Of a stretch of DNA of 64,000 bases, positions 52,486 through 62,038 are shown piece by piece (the first letter of the stretch is position 1; every line of letters begins with the position of its first letter). The translations under genes and the position numbers were made by a program. Under the pieces are notes generated by a model. That model saw only the letters and a list, made by a program, of their open reading frames with translations, did no database searches and was not told where the DNA came from. Source of the stretch: Pontibacter sp. HSC-14F20 (GTDB taxonomy: Bacteria > Bacteroidota > Bacteroidia > Cytophagales > Hymenobacteraceae); NCBI RefSeq assembly GCF_019599265.1, contig NZ_JAHZTC010000003.1:220395-284394 (forward strand), given 5' to 3'.

Positions 52486-53343
52486 ATGGCAGACACACTT
52501 AAAGTAGACTTCGTGGTATACCCGGAGCACGAGCGTCCTTTCACCGCTGACGCCACTTATACCCAGAATGACAACAAAAAACCGGTCGTCATCTACACCC
52601 ATGGTTTCAAAGGTTTTAAGGATTGGGGCCACTTCAACCTGCTGGCCGATTACTTTGCCGGTCAGGGCTTTGTGTTCATCAAATTCAACTTTTCGCACAA
52701 CGGTACCAGCATCGACAACGACTCCGATCTGCACGATATGGAAGCTTTTGGCCGCAACAACTTCAGCATTGAGCTCGAGGATTTGAAATCGCTCATCGAC
52801 TTGGTGCACGACAAAGAAGGACCGTTGCCACAAAACGAGATGAACCTCGACCGCATCTACCTCATCGGCCACAGCCGCGGCGGCGGGTCTGTGATACTCA
52901 AAGCAGCTGAGGACACGCGCGCACGAGCCCTGGCTACCTGGGCTGCCGTCAATAATTTTGACCAGCGCTGGGATGAGTTGGAAAAGGAATCCTGGAAGAA
53001 AGAGGGAGTACAGTGGGTGAGCAATGCCCGAACAGGTATACGCATGCCGCTCTATTACCAGATTGTGGAAGATTACCTAGCCAATGTGGAGCGGCTGGAA
53101 ATTCCGAAGGTGATACAGAAAATGCAGCAACCTTTGCTGATATTACATGGCGAAGAAGACGAAACGCTGCCTGTGCAGATGGCCCATGACCTACATACCT
53201 GGAAACCAGACGCCGAATTGCACCTGCTGCCCGGCGCCGACCACTCCTTCGGGGGACAGCACCCTTACGAAAAACAAGCATTACCTACAGCCGCCAAAGC
53301 CGCTGCCGATCTGAGCATCGCCTTTTTTAATAAACATGCCTAA
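52486..53343 (+). CDS. Alpha/beta-fold hydrolase
   Basis: 285 residues from the ATG at 52486 (MADTLKVDFVVYPEHERPF). The nucleophile elbow is GHSRGG, the oxyanion region YTHGFKGFKDWG, the acid Asp in HGEEDETLP and the His in GADHSFGG, giving a complete triad. Substrate unknown. Its end overlaps folK by 8 bp. Confidence 0.85.
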   Translation: MADTLKVDFVVYPEHERPFTADATYTQNDNKKPVVIYTHGFKGFKDWGHFNLLADYFAGQGFVFIKFNFSHNGTSIDNDSDLHDMEAFGRNNFSIELEDLKSLIDLVHDKEGPLPQNEMNLDRIYLIGHSRGGGSVILKAAEDTRARALATWAAVNNFDQRWDELEKESWKKEGVQWVSNARTGIRMPLYYQIVEDYLANVERLEIPKVIQKMQQPLLILHGEEDETLPVQMAHDLHTWKPDAELHLLPGADHSFGGQHPYEKQALPTAAKAAADLSIAFFNKHA

Positions 53344-53830
53344 ACTATACCTGCTCTTGGGCGGTAACCTCGGTGACCGTCCGCTATACCTGTCCCAGGC
53401 CCGTGAACAGATTGCTGCACAGATTGGCCTGATTGTGCAAAGCTCCGCCCTCTACGAAACCGCCGCCTGGGGTAAAACCGACCAACCTGCTTTCCTGAAC
53501 CAGGTGCTGGAAGTACAGACCACGCTCAGCCCGGAGCAAGTGCTACAAGGTATAAACCAGATTGAGCAGGAGTTGGGGCGCATCCGCCAAGAGCACTGGG
53601 GAGCCCGTGTCATCGACATCGACATACTTTTTTATGACCAGCTCATTTTACAGACGCAGCGCCTGACCATTCCACATCCCCAACTGCACCTGCGCCGGTT
53701 TACGCTGCTGCCCTTGAATGAGATCGCGCCTCACCTGCTGCATCCTGTGCTCAACTTGCAGATAACACAGCTCTTACGAGATTGCCCGGATAAACTCCCC
53801 GTTCACCTCTATGTTTCAGCCACTGACTAA
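53336..53830 (+). CDS. folK: 2-amino-4-hydroxy-6-hydroxymethyldihydropteridine diphosphokinase
   Basis: 164 residues; transfers pyrophosphate from ATP to the pterin in folate synthesis. Signature blocks: YLLLGGNLGDR, YETAAWGKTDQPAFLNQV, and GARVIDIDILFYD, followed by IPHPQLHLRRFTLLPLNEI. All catalytic positions look intact. Translationally coupled to the hydrolase gene. Confidence 0.95.
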   Translation: MPKLYLLLGGNLGDRPLYLSQAREQIAAQIGLIVQSSALYETAAWGKTDQPAFLNQVLEVQTTLSPEQVLQGINQIEQELGRIRQEHWGARVIDIDILFYDQLILQTQRLTIPHPQLHLRRFTLLPLNEIAPHLLHPVLNLQITQLLRDCPDKLPVHLYVSATD

Positions 53831-53920
53831 GGGATCGTAAGCGGGTTATGAATTTTTCTAAAAATGCCTTACTTTATACATTGGCTAGGCTATAGAAACA
53901 AAGTTTTACTTATATTGTGA

Positions 53921-53949
53921 GATAACTATACTTGTAAAGTATAGTTATC
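53921..53949. promoter_or_regulatory. Perfect AT-rich palindrome upstream of the gene at 53985
   Basis: GATAACTATACTT (53921-53933) and AAGTATAGTTATC (53937-53949) are perfect 13-bp inverted repeats around GTA. There is no T-run after it, so an operator is more likely than a terminator. TATACTTG (53926-53933) is a near match to a -7 box inside it. Confidence 0.55.
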
Positions 53950-53984
53950 CGATTTGCCTGTTAAAGGCCTCTCCTGAATAGCAT

Positions 53985-54605
53985 ATGAACGACCTGCTCA
54001 CCATCATCAGCAACGAAAAAAGAAGCCTTTTGAGGGGCTTCCTGGTTGTGTTTATACTGGTGCTCCCCTTTACTTTTATACCTGCCATCTTCGGCCAGCG
54101 CGTACCTTTAGAAACTTTCAGCCAACTGATACCACAAAAAGCCCTGGTGGCGGCACTGATTGCGGCTGGCATTATTGTCCTGCTTCTGCTCAACAACTAC
54201 GAAAAGCTACTCCAAAAAAAGCGTCTGTATGATTTTCCCGCCTTCGCATCGTTACAATTCAGTGGAGCTGTCGAGGATTACAATGCCATCGTGAAGGAGA
54301 TCTCGACTTATTTGTTTGGCAAAGTCGGCAATTACTATTTCAGGGTGAATATCATCAATCCGAAGCAGCAGCATGTCCAGATCGAGCTCTCGCCACTTAT
54401 TTACATCGGTCAGAACCAGGAGTTGATGGACAGGCTCATGCAGGAGCTACATTTGAAGGAGAACCTATACCTGTCCCGTGTGATCAGCCTGCCGGAAGCG
54501 CAGCTACAGCAAAGCGATGCCATCAAAGACGAGCTGTTGAAACTGTCGGACGAGTTAAGTGAGATGGGCGTAACCCCAATGACCGTGGACAAGAATAAGA
54601 GGTAG
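53985..54605 (+). CDS. Membrane protein of unknown function
   Basis: 206 residues. Two transmembrane segments near 13-35 (LLRGFLVVFILVLPFTFIPAIF) and 52-70 (VAALIAAGIIVLLLLNN), then a soluble C-terminal domain with a beta-rich part (YYFRVNIINPKQQHVQIELSPLIYIG) and a charged helical tail. No family recognised. The palindrome 36 bp upstream suggests its own control. Confidence 0.6.
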   Translation: MNDLLTIISNEKRSLLRGFLVVFILVLPFTFIPAIFGQRVPLETFSQLIPQKALVAALIAAGIIVLLLLNNYEKLLQKKRLYDFPAFASLQFSGAVEDYNAIVKEISTYLFGKVGNYYFRVNIINPKQQHVQIELSPLIYIGQNQELMDRLMQELHLKENLYLSRVISLPEAQLQQSDAIKDELLKLSDELSEMGVTPMTVDKNKR

Positions 54606-54644
54606 GCTATACCTGAGTGACCTCAGCACACTACTCACGCAAAC

Positions 54645-54684
54645 AAAAAAGACCATGGTAGCAGATGCCGCCATGGTCTTTTTC
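54645..54684. terminator. Terminator between 54605 and fabD
   Basis: AAAGACCATGG (48-58 of 546xx) pairs with CCATGGTCTTT (from 54671), flanked by A- and T-runs, so it can serve both convergent genes. Confidence 0.85.
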
Positions 54685-54700
54685 TTTTCCACTCAAAGTG

Positions 54701-55582
54701 TTATGCTACCGAACTAACTTCAGCTGTGCGCTCAATCTTCTTTACCAAACCCTGTAGCACTTTACCTGGACCGCACTCTATAAAGTGCGTCGCACCGTCG
54801 GCTACCATTTGTTGCACCGATTGCGTCCAGCGAACGGGGGCTGTCAGTTGGCTGATCAGGTTTTGCTTGATCTCTTCCGGATTAGTTTGCGGCTTTGCGT
54901 CCACGTTCTGGTAGATCGGGCAGATACCTTGGCTGAAGGTGGTTTCGTTGATCGCTTTGGCCAGCTCCACTTCTGCCGGCTTCATCAGCGGCGAGTGGAA
55001 TGCGCCACCCACAGGCAACGGGAGGGCACGCTTGGCACCGGCTTCTTTCATCTTCTCACAAGCGATCTCGATCCCTTTGTTTGAACCAGAGATTACCAGT
55101 TGACCCGGGCAGTTATAGTTGGCCGCCACTACCACTTCGCCTTCTATTGCCGCACAAACTTCCTCCACCTTCGCATCGTCCAGACCAAGTATAGCGGCCA
55201 TTGTTGATGGGTTGGCTTCGCAGGCTGCCTGCATTGCCATCGCTCTTTTATACACCAGTCTCAGGCCGTCTTCAAAGCTCAGCACTTTGCTGGCCACCAG
55301 CGCCGAAAACTCCCCAAGCGAGTGACCAGCCACCATATCCGGGTTAAAGTCCTGGGCAACGGCCGCCTGCGCTACCGAGTGAAGGAAAATAGCCGGCTGT
55401 GTTACTCTGGTCTGCTTCAGCTCCTCATCGGTGCCATTGAACATGATCTCTGTAATGTTGAATCCCAGGATTTCGTTAGCTTTGTCGAACAGCTGACGAG
55501 CACTTTCGTGCTGCTCATACAGGTCCTTGCCCATCCCTACAAACTGCGATCCCTGTCCCGGGAAAACGTATGCCTTTTTCAT
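54701..55582 (-). CDS. fabD: Malonyl-CoA:ACP transacylase
   Basis: 293 residues; loads malonyl groups onto acyl carrier protein for fatty acid synthesis. FPGQGSQ (7-13), nucleophile Ser88 in AGHSLGEFSAL, and the His in GGAFHSPLM are present, in the normal order. No other fab genes are adjacent, as often seen in this phylum. Confidence 0.96.
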   Translation of the reverse strand: MKKAYVFPGQGSQFVGMGKDLYEQHESARQLFDKANEILGFNITEIMFNGTDEELKQTRVTQPAIFLHSVAQAAVAQDFNPDMVAGHSLGEFSALVASKVLSFEDGLRLVYKRAMAMQAACEANPSTMAAILGLDDAKVEEVCAAIEGEVVVAANYNCPGQLVISGSNKGIEIACEKMKEAGAKRALPLPVGGAFHSPLMKPAEVELAKAINETTFSQGICPIYQNVDAKPQTNPEEIKQNLISQLTAPVRWTQSVQQMVADGATHFIECGPGKVLQGLVKKIERTAEVSSVA

Positions 55583-55610
55583 GTTGATATTTTTGTATTG
55601 TTGATTGCTG

Positions 55611-55862
55611 GTGTTTGATGGTTAAATTGCTAATGGTTAAATTGTTGAATGGCTGAGTATGACTCCTATCAAGGTAATTTACACTAGAGTCGGATGGATT
55701 TACAGGTATAGCCCATGTTCAGCATGCCCTATACCTATACCTATACCTATACCTATACCTGTACCTGAATCAGAAGTATAAGGACCAGCCACAGAGTCAA
55801 TAGTCGTTCGGCAAGCTAAAGCCCAACAACCATTTAAACCTCAACAATTTAACAATTAATCC
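55611..55862. repeat. Intergenic element with AT-rich inverted edges
   Basis: The left edge repeats ATGGTTAAATTGTTGAATGG; the right edge reads CAACAATTTAACAATTAATCC, its approximate inverse. Similar edges lie at 6473-6627 and 51298-51325. The interior contains the CTATAC array and no gene. Confidence 0.45.
55729..55764. repeat. Tandem CTATAC array
   Basis: Five perfect CTATAC hexamers and a sixth, CTGTAC. Read the other way this is AGGTATAGGTATAG..., the same word as in the arrays at 15246 and 45792. Confidence 0.95.
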
Positions 55863-55865
55863 AAT

Positions 55866-56294
55866 TTAATAAGCCACAAACCGGGCCCTTTCTTCGGGGC
55901 TTGGCAGCATGCAGGCTTCGTTGCGCCCTGCTATGCGGTAGCGGTGTTTCGCGATGAAGCGGTACACAAAATTGCGGAAAGATAAGGGAATAAACCTGAA
56001 ATAGTAAAGCTCCGACCACGGAAAATTGAGATGGCGGGCAATGCGAAGAGCAGCTTCTGACTCGGTAAAGAGCTGCCCGTTTTCAAGAAAAAGAATGGAA
56101 TCGGGCAAAGGATCAGGTATAAGCTGTTGCGGCACAAGCTGCTCCACCAACCCCGATTGCAAAGCGGCAAAATGCAGGTTCTGCCGCTTGTTATACTTCA
56201 AAGCGATTTGTATGCTGGCCTGGCAAAAGCCGCAGGTGCCATCGTAAAATACGATGGGCAAATCCTGCAGCCGTTCCAGTTCCTCGTTTGTCAT
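55866..56294 (-). CDS. DCC-family (DUF393) thiol-disulfide oxidoreductase-like protein
   Basis: 142 residues. The defining motif is DGTCGFC (Asp18-Cys24) right after a beta strand (LPIVFYDG), with FAALQSG and SILFLENGQLFTESEAAL following. Function unproven; the Cys pair suggests redox activity. It starts at the last base of the stop of the upstream giant gene (TAATG), so both share a transcript. Confidence 0.88.
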   Translation of the reverse strand: MTNEELERLQDLPIVFYDGTCGFCQASIQIALKYNKRQNLHFAALQSGLVEQLVPQQLIPDPLPDSILFLENGQLFTESEAALRIARHLNFPWSELYYFRFIPLSFRNFVYRFIAKHRYRIAGRNEACMLPSPEERARFVAY

Positions 56295-59059
56295 TAGCGT
56301 ACTATTTCTACCCAGCCTTTGTATTTACTTCGGCTGCGCTCAGGGTCAATGGATATAAAGTCAACCTCGGCTTCGTAGTAGTAAACGCCATCTGTAAGGC
56401 GCTTACCATCATTATCGGTGCCAGGCCAGTTGATATACGGATCTGCGCTGCTTTCGTATACCTTCACCCCCCAGCGGTTGAATACCTTAAAGGTAGTGGA
56501 GCGAATAAACGCTGCCCTCGGATCTGGCCTGAAGACATCATTTTTGCCGTCATCGTTCGGCGTGATAATGTTCGGAAGCTCGAAGAAGAAGCAGTTGTCC
56601 TTACATTCCTCGTTGCTCGGCTCGCTCTCCTCTCCTGTCAAACTGGTAGCCGTTACGTAGTAGCAAGCGGCAAAAGACTCCAGCCCGGTATGGGTATAGG
56701 TGGTTTCTTTGGTCGTGGCGATGGAACGATATTCGGTTTCGCCCGGTCCTCTGAAGTACACGGTATAGAAGTCGATCTCATCTGTACAGCCGTTACCGAT
56801 CTGCGGCACCCAGTTCAGCACATTTTGGTAAGGTGGCCTGGTCGGGTTGGCAAAGAAGACTTCACAGTTCAGTACATCCAGGGAGAGCTCTGGCGGACAG
56901 ATAACGAGCGGCGTTTCCACGCAGACTTCCTGGCTCAGGTTCTGCAGTGGCTCCGGCAGGCCTTCTATCTGGTAAGTGCCCTGGGTGCGCACAACGTAGC
57001 AGTAGGTTTGCCCACGCTCCAGCGGTGCCGAATCGGTTCCGCTATCGACAAATGTACCGCCTGTAGCAGAGGCCATAACGCTTCCTACCTGCACCAGTTC
57101 ACCTTCCACTACCCGGAAAATCTGGTGTTCCAGTACTTCGTTTCGCCATGGCACATTATAGGTCCAGTTGAGCGATACGCTCAATTCATCGTCTGTACCC
57201 TGCACTTCGGCGGCCAATCGCACGCTGGAAGCAGAAGTTGTATCGCGCAGCATATTCGGAGAAGCGCCACCTGCCGTACGCGTGCTGTAAAACTCAAGCT
57301 TGTATCGATAGGCATTTGCCTCCGTGTTCAGGCCGCTGTTTACATACACGGTATCGGTTAGTCTTCGAGATGAGAACACCTGCTGATAGGCTCCGCCCGG
57401 CTCCTGCCCTACTTTGCGGTATAGCCTGTATTCGAAAGGCGGGTTGAGGCGCTCTATACCTGGACCAGGCTGTGTCCAGCGAACCGTAATCTGCCCGTTG
57501 GTCGTGGCGGTACGCTCTACTGTTACATTGGTAATATAAGGTATGTCACGCTCGAGCACGACACAGGCTTCCAGCGAGGCGATACTTTGTCCGCCGCCAG
57601 GTCTTGGGAACTCCGCATAGATCACGTAGCAATACTCTGCTCCGGCGGTTAAACCCTGCCCGTTGTTATTGTCTAAAAACTCTGTCGCGTCCTTGCCTAC
57701 CTCGCCTATCAAGGTATAACCTGCACTAGCCGGCACGCCTGTCTCGCAAGGTCCTGGTCGCCAGCCTGATGGTCCCTCTCGCCTGTAAATGCGGATGGTA
57801 GAGGCATTCTGGCAAATGTAACTGTCCCAAGTCAGGCGCACAGACCGGTCCTCGCCAGTAGCCAGCAGGTTTTGAGGAGCCGGACCTATCACAGTGATGC
57901 GATAAGGCTGCAGGTCGGCCAGCTGCCTGCCAGGTGGTGGCGGATTATCCTCAGCTCTGAAAATAAGCTGGTAAGGGTTGGCGCGCACATCGTTGCAGGA
58001 AGTGTTCCATACTAATTGCCCGGCAGCACGACCCGGTTGGTTCACAGTTCCTCTGAAAGTAGCCGGAGGCAAGATACCACCTGTACCCGGTACGGTTAGG
58101 TTGATCAAATGGCCATCCGGATCGGTAGCGGTGATGGTAGTGCGCAACGTTTCGCCGGCCACAATACAGGTATCGCGGGGCACGAGCACCGGCGGGCGGT
58201 TACGGGCATCCACCACCAGGATCTGCATGTCGCGCACGACCGTACTGATCAGCACGGGGGCAGCACCTGTTGTACGCCACTCCTCTACCACAAAGGCTAC
58301 GTTATATTCTCCGAGGCGGCAGGGAGCATCCCAGGTGAGCTGTCCTGTAATGGGGTCGAGGGTGAAAGTAGAAGGTCCAGTGTTAGTGGAGTTACGGCAG
58401 TTGTCAACTGTATGCGGGTCGCGGTAGCCGGGCACGTTGGTGATGGTGCCGGTTTGCTGGTTGCGGTGCTGCGGCTGTATTAAGCGGTAGGCAAGACTGT
58501 CGCCGTCAGCATCGATTGCGCCCGGGTTATGCACCCAGCGCTCACCGGCCGTTGCTTCATCGATCGGTGGCACTTCCAGAATCGGCGTACTGTTCAGGCC
58601 ACGGAGCGGGTTAATGGAGATTGTCGTTGAAATGGCAAAGGTCAGCTGATCGGTTGGAGCAGCCATGTTCAGGATACCCCCATTCCGGTTCTCGCCTACC
58701 CATGTTACGGTAAAGGTGCCGTTGGCCGGATAAGTATACTCCCACTCAAACACCTCACGGTCTACATCGGGCTTGATATTGGTTACAGACAGGCGTTCTA
58801 CCCGCACAATATCACCACCGGCTCCCATAGAGATGAACACAAAGGGGTCATCGGCTGAGGAGGCTGTTTTGGTGTACATCACCATGGTGAAAAAGAACTT
58901 CCGGGGGTTCGGGTTAGGGCCGGTATCCCGGCGGGCGGTGATATCCCCTGCCCGGATGTGCGTTGCATGCGCCTGATTTGCATATCCCAACAACAACATT
59001 AATACCAACAGCACAATGCGGCCAGGCAAGCAACAGCTCAAGCGTAAACTATTTGGCAT
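56294..59059 (-). CDS. Large secreted protein with T9SS type B (gliding-motility-associated) C-terminal domain
   Basis: 921 residues from the ATG at 59059; the longer frame to 59089 starts inside the -7 box and is unlikely. Signal peptide (IVLLVLMLLLGYANQAHA) precedes THIRAGDITARRD. The body is a series of Ig/fibronectin-III-like repeats (e.g. ATGEDRSVRLTWDSYI, TNGQITVRWTQPGPGIERLNPPFEYRLYRKV, DDELSVSLNWTYNVPW). The end is the CHU_C/gliding-motility type: FELPNIITPNDDGKNDVF, KVFNRWGVKVYES, DGVYYYEAEV. Probably a surface adhesin or matrix protein exported by T9SS. Confidence 0.87.
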   Translation of the reverse strand: MPNSLRLSCCLPGRIVLLVLMLLLGYANQAHATHIRAGDITARRDTGPNPNPRKFFFTMVMYTKTASSADDPFVFISMGAGGDIVRVERLSVTNIKPDVDREVFEWEYTYPANGTFTVTWVGENRNGGILNMAAPTDQLTFAISTTISINPLRGLNSTPILEVPPIDEATAGERWVHNPGAIDADGDSLAYRLIQPQHRNQQTGTITNVPGYRDPHTVDNCRNSTNTGPSTFTLDPITGQLTWDAPCRLGEYNVAFVVEEWRTTGAAPVLISTVVRDMQILVVDARNRPPVLVPRDTCIVAGETLRTTITATDPDGHLINLTVPGTGGILPPATFRGTVNQPGRAAGQLVWNTSCNDVRANPYQLIFRAEDNPPPPGRQLADLQPYRITVIGPAPQNLLATGEDRSVRLTWDSYICQNASTIRIYRREGPSGWRPGPCETGVPASAGYTLIGEVGKDATEFLDNNNGQGLTAGAEYCYVIYAEFPRPGGGQSIASLEACVVLERDIPYITNVTVERTATTNGQITVRWTQPGPGIERLNPPFEYRLYRKVGQEPGGAYQQVFSSRRLTDTVYVNSGLNTEANAYRYKLEFYSTRTAGGASPNMLRDTTSASSVRLAAEVQGTDDELSVSLNWTYNVPWRNEVLEHQIFRVVEGELVQVGSVMASATGGTFVDSGTDSAPLERGQTYCYVVRTQGTYQIEGLPEPLQNLSQEVCVETPLVICPPELSLDVLNCEVFFANPTRPPYQNVLNWVPQIGNGCTDEIDFYTVYFRGPGETEYRSIATTKETTYTHTGLESFAACYYVTATSLTGEESEPSNEECKDNCFFFELPNIITPNDDGKNDVFRPDPRAAFIRSTTFKVFNRWGVKVYESSADPYINWPGTDNDGKRLTDGVYYYEAEVDFISIDPERSRSKYKGWVEIVR

Positions 59060-59086
59060 AAGCGTAGAGTTAGATTTGGCGCTGAA

Positions 59087-59094
59087 CAAAGGTA
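59087..59094 (-). promoter_or_regulatory. -7 box TACCTTTG for the 921-residue protein
   Basis: CAAAGGTA on the plus strand; an exact minus-strand -7 box 28 bp before the chosen ATG at 59059. It overlaps the longer alternative start codon, which it therefore argues against. Confidence 0.55.
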
Positions 59095-59213
59095 AAATGA
59101 AAACTGAATTTTCACCTTTTTATTATCAACAATTGCAAGAAAAGTGGGTTTACAATATATGGTTTTCTGTCCTACGCATTGCAATTTAGATTGATTCAAA
59201 ATACGCTATTTAA

Positions 59214-59244
59214 TTGTTTTATACAGGCTCCGCTTGTACCTTTG
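59214..59244 (+). promoter_or_regulatory. Succinate dehydrogenase operon promoter
   Basis: TTG (59214-59216), a 20-bp spacer and TACCTTTG (59237-59244), a full match to the Bacteroidota consensus, 43 bp before sdhC. Confidence 0.75.
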
Positions 59245-59287
59245 AGCATTAAAAAGCATTCATTACTTAACCTTCTAACAAATACAG

Positions 59288-59968
59288 ATGAATTGGTTTA
59301 CTAAAACGTTTTCCAGTACAATCGGACGTAAGATCATCATGTCGGTAACGGGCCTTTTCCTGTGCTCCTTCCTGGTGGTGCACCTTGTGGGTAACCTTAC
59401 GCTGTTTTACAAAGATGGCGGCGAGGCGTTTAACATCTATTCTGAGTTCATGGCCCATAATCCGGTTATCCGTGTTATGGAGATTGTGTTGGTACTCGGG
59501 TTCCTGTTCCACATTTACGATGCGATCGTGTTGACACGCCGCAACAAGTCGGCCCGTCCTGTTGGGTATGCTGAAAATCATCCGCAGGAAAACAGTACCT
59601 GGTCTTCCCGCAACATGGGCCTGCTGGGCACCATTATTTTGGTTTTCCTGCTTGTACACCTTTGGAATTTCTTCGTTCCGGCCCGCTTCGGTGGTCTGGA
59701 GGCTATTCCGGACAAAGACTACGAGAACCTTTACGCTGAAGTCGTAAAAGCATTCCAAAACCCAATTTACGTAGGCCTTTATGTTATCTCTATGATAGCG
59801 CTGGCCTATCACCTGATCCACGGCTTCCAGAGCGCGTTCCAGTCGCTTGGCCTGACACATAAGAAGTATACGCCGTTCATCAAAACTTTCGGTGTGGCTT
59901 TCTCAGTGCTTATCAGCCTGGGTTTTGCGCTCATCCCGCTTTACTTCTTTTTCTTCGTTAAATTGTAA
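59288..59968 (+). CDS. sdhC: Succinate dehydrogenase cytochrome b subunit
   Basis: 226 residues with five transmembrane segments (e.g. GRKIIMSVTGLFLCSFLVVHLVGNL, VLGFLFHIYDAIV, LLGTIILVFLLVHLWNFF, VGLYVISMIALAYHLIHGFQSAFQ, GVAFSVLISLGFALIPLYFFF). His residues in helices 1, 2, 3 and 4 are placed to bind two haems, as in type B enzymes with a single anchor. It passes electrons from SdhB to menaquinone. Confidence 0.93.
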   Translation: MNWFTKTFSSTIGRKIIMSVTGLFLCSFLVVHLVGNLTLFYKDGGEAFNIYSEFMAHNPVIRVMEIVLVLGFLFHIYDAIVLTRRNKSARPVGYAENHPQENSTWSSRNMGLLGTIILVFLLVHLWNFFVPARFGGLEAIPDKDYENLYAEVVKAFQNPIYVGLYVISMIALAYHLIHGFQSAFQSLGLTHKKYTPFIKTFGVAFSVLISLGFALIPLYFFFFVKL

Positions 59969-59987
59969 TTAAGCTAATATACTTGCT

Positions 59988-61922
59988 ATGATATTAGATT
60001 CTAAAATCCCGGAAGGCGCCTTAGCTGAAAAGTGGGATAAACATAAATTCAATGTGAAGCTGGTAAACCCGGCCAACAAACGCAAATACGACATTATTGT
60101 AGTGGGTACTGGCCTTGCCGGTGCTTCTGCTGCTGCAACACTTGGCGAACTAGGCTATAACGTAAAAGCATTCTGCTTCCAGGATTCCCCACGCCGTGCG
60201 CACTCTATCGCTGCACAGGGTGGTATCAACGCCGCCAAAAACTACCAGAACGACGGTGACTCAATCTTCCGCTTGTTCTACGACACCATTAAAGGGGGTG
60301 ACTACCGTGCACGTGAGGCCAATGTTTACCGCCTGGCGCAGGTATCAGTAGATATTATTGACCAGTGCGTGGCGCAGGGTGTTCCTTTCGCGCGTGAGTA
60401 CGGCGGTCTGCTGGCCAACCGTTCATTCGGTGGTGCGCAGGTGTCGCGTACTTTCTACGCACGTGGCCAAACCGGACAGCAGCTGCTGTTGGGCGCTTAC
60501 TCTGCCCTGAACCGTCAAGTAGCCTACGGCAAAGTGAAGATGTACCCACGTACTGAAATGCTGGACCTGGTGATGGTAGATGGTAAAGCCCGCGGTATCG
60601 TGGTGCGTAACCTGATCACAGGTAAAGTAGAATCGCACAGCGCACACGCCGTAGTACTGGCAACTGGTGGTTACGGTAACGTATTCTTCCTTTCTACCAA
60701 CGCGATGGGCTCAAACGCTACGGCGGCCTGGAGAGCACACAAGAAAGGCGCTTTGTTCGCCAACCCTTGCTTCACACAAATTCACCCGACCTGTATACCT
60801 GTATCGGGCGAGTATCAGTCTAAGCTGACGCTGATGTCTGAGTCGCTTCGTAACGACGGCCGTGTATGGGTTCCTAAGACCGTAGAGCTTGCTCAGCGCC
60901 TGCGCAAAGGTGAGATCTCTGTAAACGACATCAAAGAAGAAGACCGCGACTACTACCTGGAGCGTAAATATCCTGCCTTCGGTAACCTCGTACCGCGCGA
61001 CGTGGCCTCACGCAACGCCAAGCTGGTATGCGACGAAGGACGCGGTGTAGGTGCATCTGGCCTGGCCGTATTCCTTGATTTTGCTGACGCAATCAGACGT
61101 GAAGGCCAGCCGGCCATCGCAGCTAAGTACGGCAACCTGTTCGATATGTATGCAAAGATTACGGACGAGAACCCGTACGATAAACCAATGCGTATCTACC
61201 CGGCCGTGCACTATACTATGGGTGGCCTTTGGGTAGACTATAACCTGATGACCAACATCCCTGGCCTGTACGCAACGGGTGAGTGTAACTTCTCTGACCA
61301 CGGTGCTAACCGCCTTGGTGCTTCGGCCCTGATGCAGGGTCTGGCCGACGGTTATTTTGTGATCCCTTACACAATTGGCGACTACCTGGCACAAACTCCT
61401 TACGACAAAGTAAGCACCGATCACCCTGCCTTTAAAGAAGCAGAGCAGAACGTGAAATCCACTACAGATCGTCTCCTTTCTATTAAAGGAAACCGCACGG
61501 TAGACGACTTCCACAAGGCGCTTGGCCAAATTATGTGGGATTACTGCGGCATGGCCCGTAACGCCGAAGGTCTTCAGTTTGCTAAGCAGGAGATCCGTAA
61601 GCTGCGTGACGAGTTCTGGCAGAACGTAAAAGTAACAGGCGTAAACGAAGAGCTGAACCAGACACTGGAGAAAGCCCACCGCGTAGCTGACTTCCTGGAA
61701 CTGGGAGAGCTTATGGTAGACGATGCCCTGCACAGAAACGAGTCATGCGGCGGTCACTTCCGTGAGGAATACCAGACGCCTGAGAACGAGGCACTGCGCG
61801 ATGACGAGAACTTTGCCTATGTAGCAGCCTGGGAATTCACCGGCAACGACGGTAACCCAATCCTGCACAAGGAAGACCTGAAGTTCGAAAACGTGAAGCT
61901 AACGCAGCGTAGCTATAAGTAA
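59988..61922 (+). CDS. sdhA: Succinate dehydrogenase flavoprotein subunit
   Basis: 644 residues, with covalent FAD. FAD fold [18 protein letters not shown] (40-57), flavin-linking His72 in [10 protein letters not shown], active-site region [15 protein letters not shown], and [13 protein letters not shown] near 400. The end [18 protein letters not shown] is standard. It oxidises succinate to fumarate, or reverses this. Gap to sdhC 19 bp. Confidence 0.97.
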   Translation: MILDSKIPEGALAEKWDKHKFNVKLVNPANKRKYDIIVVGTGLAGASAAATLGELGYNVKAFCFQDSPRRAHSIAAQGGINAAKNYQNDGDSIFRLFYDTIKGGDYRAREANVYRLAQVSVDIIDQCVAQGVPFAREYGGLLANRSFGGAQVSRTFYARGQTGQQLLLGAYSALNRQVAYGKVKMYPRTEMLDLVMVDGKARGIVVRNLITGKVESHSAHAVVLATGGYGNVFFLSTNAMGSNATAAWRAHKKGALFANPCFTQIHPTCIPVSGEYQSKLTLMSESLRNDGRVWVPKTVELAQRLRKGEISVNDIKEEDRDYYLERKYPAFGNLVPRDVASRNAKLVCDEGRGVGASGLAVFLDFADAIRREGQPAIAAKYGNLFDMYAKITDENPYDKPMRIYPAVHYTMGGLWVDYNLMTNIPGLYATGECNFSDHGANRLGASALMQGLADGYFVIPYTIGDYLAQTPYDKVSTDHPAFKEAEQNVKSTTDRLLSIKGNRTVDDFHKALGQIMWDYCGMARNAEGLQFAKQEIRKLRDEFWQNVKVTGVNEELNQTLEKAHRVADFLELGELMVDDALHRNESCGGHFREEYQTPENEALRDDENFAYVAAWEFTGNDGNPILHKEDLKFENVKLTQRSYK

Positions 61923-62038
61923 TGATTAATTAATAATTAGGAATGAATAATTAGAAATGACTGCCAAAAGCCTATAAGGTATACGCTTCATATCTGATAA
62001 TTTCTAATTCAGAATTTATAATTTCTAATTTAAAAGAA
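61923..62038. repeat. AT-rich palindromic words between sdhA and sdhB
   Basis: 116 bp instead of the few expected inside this operon. It contains AATTAGGAATGAATAATTAG and AATTAGAAAT on one side and ATTTCTAATT twice on the other, giving inverted pairs, plus one AGGTATA near 61977. Looks like a small inserted repeat. Confidence 0.55.

Noticed and set aside
59059..59089. Start of the giant T9SS protein at 59089
   Set aside because: That codon lies inside an exact minus-strand -7 box; the ATG at 59059 still keeps the whole signal peptide.
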